NCBI RefSeq assembly: GCF_009749465.1
Contig: NZ_WBIS01000006.1
Coordinates: forward strand, 62,001-126,000
Direction: 5' to 3'
DNA: 64,000 bases
Source: Agromyces terreus
Lineage (GTDB): Bacteria; Actinomycetota; Actinomycetes; Actinomycetales; Microbacteriaceae
This document shows, piece by piece, positions 62,426-64,000 of this stretch (its first letter is position 1; each line of letters starts with the position of its first letter). The notes below the pieces were generated by a model. It made no database searches. It worked only from the letters and a program-made list of their open reading frames with translations, and was not told the DNA's origin. The position numbers were made by a program, and so were the translations under genes.

Positions 62426-63952
62426 ATGGCCCGCCCCGATGCCCGCACCGCAGACCCCTCGTTCGCCGAGCGCTACCGCGCGATGCAGGCCCGCGACGCC
62501 CGGTTCGACGGCCAGTTCATCACGGGCGTGCACTCGACCGGCATCTACTGCCGTCCGAGCTGCCCCGCGGTCTCGCCGAAGCCGTCGAACGTGACGTTCT
62601 ACCTCACGGCGGCCGCGGCCCACGAGGCCGGCCTGCGGGCCTGCAAGCGCTGCCTGCCCGACGCGGTGCCCGGCTCCCCCGAGTGGAACCTGCGCGACGA
62701 CCTCGCCGCGCGCGCCATGCGCCTGATCGCCGACGGGCTCGTCGAACGCGAGGGGGTTCCCGGGCTCGCCGCACGTCTCGGCTACACCCCGCGGCATCTC
62801 ACCCGCGTGCTCACGGCCGAGCTCGGCGCCGGACCGCTCGCGCTCGCCCGAGCGCATCGGGCGCAGACGGCCCGCTCGCTGCTCACGTCGACGACGCTGC
62901 CGGTGGCGGATGTCGCGTTCGCCTCGGGTTTCGGCAGCATCCGGCAGTTCAACGACACGATCCGCGAGGTCTACGAGCGCAGTCCCCTCGAGGTGCGCGC
63001 TGCTGCCCGTGGCCCGAGACGCGGCGGCGGCCGGGGCGACGCTCCGGGCGAGGCGGATCCGGGCACCGTGCACCTGCGTCTCCCCGCGCGGGCGCCGTTC
63101 GACGCCGACGGCGTCTTCGCCTGGCTCGCCGCACGCACCGTCGCGGGCGTCGAGACGACCTCGATCTCCGACGACGGGCGTCCCGTCTTCGTGCGGACGC
63201 TGCGGCTCCCCGGCGGGCCGGCGCTCGTCGAGCTGACCCCTGGCGACGACGCCGCCGACCCGAGCATCCTCGTGCGGGCCCGCCTCGCCGACCTCGCCGA
63301 CCTGCCGCCCCTCGTGGCGCGGGTGCGACGCCTGTTCGACCTCGACGCCGACGCCGTCGCGATCGACGCTTCGCTGGCATCCGATCCGGCGCTCGCGGCC
63401 TCGGTCGCCGCCGTGCCGGGAATGCGGGTGCCCGGATGCCTCGACCCGCACGAGCTCGTCTTCCGCGCGCTCATCGGGCAGCAGGTCTCGGTCGCGGCGG
63501 CGCGCACGGCGCTCGGGCGGCTCGCGGAGGCCCTCGGCGAGCGCGCGGTGTTCGCCGCGACGGAGGCGTCTCCGACGGTGCTCTTCCCGACGGCCGCCGC
63601 CATCGCCGAGCACGGCCACGAGGTGCTCCGCGGCCCCGCCGCCCGCATCCGCACGATCCTCGAGGTCGCGGCGAGGATCGCCGGGGGCGACCTCCCGGTG
63701 TCGGCTGACCGCGAACGGCACGACCTCGAGGCGCAGCTGCTCGCCATCCCCGGCATCGGCCCGTGGACGGCCGGCTACGTCGCCATGCGCGTCACCGGCG
63801 CCCCCGACGTGCTCCTCACGGGCGATCTCGCGCTCCGCAACGGCGCCGCGAACCTCGGGCTCCCCCGCGCACCGCGCGAACTCGCCGCGCTCGGGCTGCG
63901 ATGGGCGCCGTGGCGCAGCTACGCGTCGATGCACCTCTGGCGCGCGGCCTGA
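62426..63952 (+). CDS. Ada-AlkA fusion: alkylation-response regulator and 3-methyladenine DNA glycosylase
   Basis: A 508-residue DNA repair protein. The N-terminal Ada metal-binding domain has YCRPSCPA and ACKRCLPD (four Cys). An AraC-type HTH follows ([22 protein letters not shown]). The AlkA glycosylase domain (about residues 215-508) has [15 protein letters not shown] and the HhH motif [18 protein letters not shown] with catalytic Asp in [16 protein letters not shown] precedes ATG 62426. Confidence 0.95.
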   Translation: MARPDARTADPSFAERYRAMQARDARFDGQFITGVHSTGIYCRPSCPAVSPKPSNVTFYLTAAAAHEAGLRACKRCLPDAVPGSPEWNLRDDLAARAMRLIADGLVEREGVPGLAARLGYTPRHLTRVLTAELGAGPLALARAHRAQTARSLLTSTTLPVADVAFASGFGSIRQFNDTIREVYERSPLEVRAAARGPRRGGGRGDAPGEADPGTVHLRLPARAPFDADGVFAWLAARTVAGVETTSISDDGRPVFVRTLRLPGGPALVELTPGDDAADPSILVRARLADLADLPPLVARVRRLFDLDADAVAIDASLASDPALAASVAAVPGMRVPGCLDPHELVFRALIGQQVSVAAARTALGRLAEALGERAVFAATEASPTVLFPTAAAIAEHGHEVLRGPAARIRTILEVAARIAGGDLPVSADRERHDLEAQLLAIPGIGPWTAGYVAMRVTGAPDVLLTGDLALRNGAANLGLPRAPRELAALGLRWAPWRSYASMHLWRAA

Positions 63953-63980
63953 AAGATCCGATGTCTCCGGCTGCGGGCGC

Positions 63981-63992
63981 TACGATCACGGT
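63981..63992 (+). promoter_or_regulatory. leaderless promoter of a gene at the right edge
   Basis: TACGAT (63981-63986), 6 nt, then ATG 63993. Confidence 0.5.
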
Positions 63993-64000
63993 ATGGCCGT
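63993..64000 (+). CDS. start of a truncated gene
   Basis: Only ATGGCCGT is inside the window. After Ada-AlkA the next gene is often a methylated-DNA-cysteine methyltransferase, but nothing here proves it. Confidence 0.35.

Overview
The window is high-GC DNA from an actinobacterium. The DUF222/HNH protein, DUF5302 protein, emfourin-type inhibitor, DUF559-type remnant, many leaderless promoters and the gene content point to the family Microbacteriaceae, perhaps Agromyces or a close relative (inference; no rRNA gene is present to confirm it). The DNA is chromosomal in character. I found no tRNA, rRNA, CRISPR array, insertion sequence or phage gene.

Layout. 1-9.3 kb: a frameshifted DUF559 gene, folA and thyA, an OsmC protein, an epimerase, dapB, a GNAT enzyme, a histidine phosphatase, an M16 peptidase and an aldo/keto reductase. 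9.4-25.4 kb: a leucine / branched-chain acid degradation locus in three parts. These are CitE-like lyase, MaoC hydratase, acyl-CoA dehydrogenase and the biotin-carrying carboxylase subunit; then the carboxyltransferase subunit with a divergent TetR regulator; then the three-gene branched-chain 2-oxoacid dehydrogenase with a divergent Lrp regulator. A TetR / metallo-beta-lactamase pair, a GAP-family protein and a SulP transporter sit between the two carboxylase genes. 25.4-32.1 kb: an ArsR-like regulator, an SGNH esterase, pnp, and a glycosyltransferase fused to an SGNH hydrolase. 32.2-35.5 kb: a TetR plus ABC exporter operon. 35.6-43.4 kb: two flavin-enzyme genes, a secreted M28 peptidase, thioredoxin, a second luciferase-like enzyme, an EamA transporter and a CGNR regulator. 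43.4-51.8 kb: an HNH nuclease, a DUF2207 protein with a lipoprotein, rpsO, a DUF4352 protein, the DUF222 protein and a peptidoglycan-binding protein. 52.2-64 kb: a CPBP protein, a HAD protein, a metalloprotease with its probable inhibitor, an FKBP isomerase, an aldehyde dehydrogenase operon with its activator, a PrsW protease, a glycolate-oxidase-like flavoenzyme and an Ada-AlkA DNA repair protein.

How it works together. Leucine-derived 2-oxoacid is decarboxylated to isovaleryl-CoA (24.7-21.2 kb), dehydrogenated (ACAD), carboxylated (accA1/accD1), hydrated (MaoC) and cleaved (CitE-like). A 16-bp element with consensus GTTAGTGNNCACTAAC lies before accD1 and, twice, before accA1. It probably ties the two carboxylase transcripts to the TetR encoded beside accD1. 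The oxoacid dehydrogenase has its own Lrp-type palindrome.

Promoters. At least fifteen genes have a TANNNT hexamer ending 6-7 nt before the start codon, as expected for leaderless mRNAs. This settled several start codons (thyA, dapB, the M16 peptidase, the SGNH esterase). In two cases the TAG stop of one gene forms the first three bases of the next gene's -10 box. Housekeeping genes that are usually neighbours (rpsO, pnp, M16 peptidase, dapB, thyA-folA) keep their order and strand here but are spread over 47 kb.
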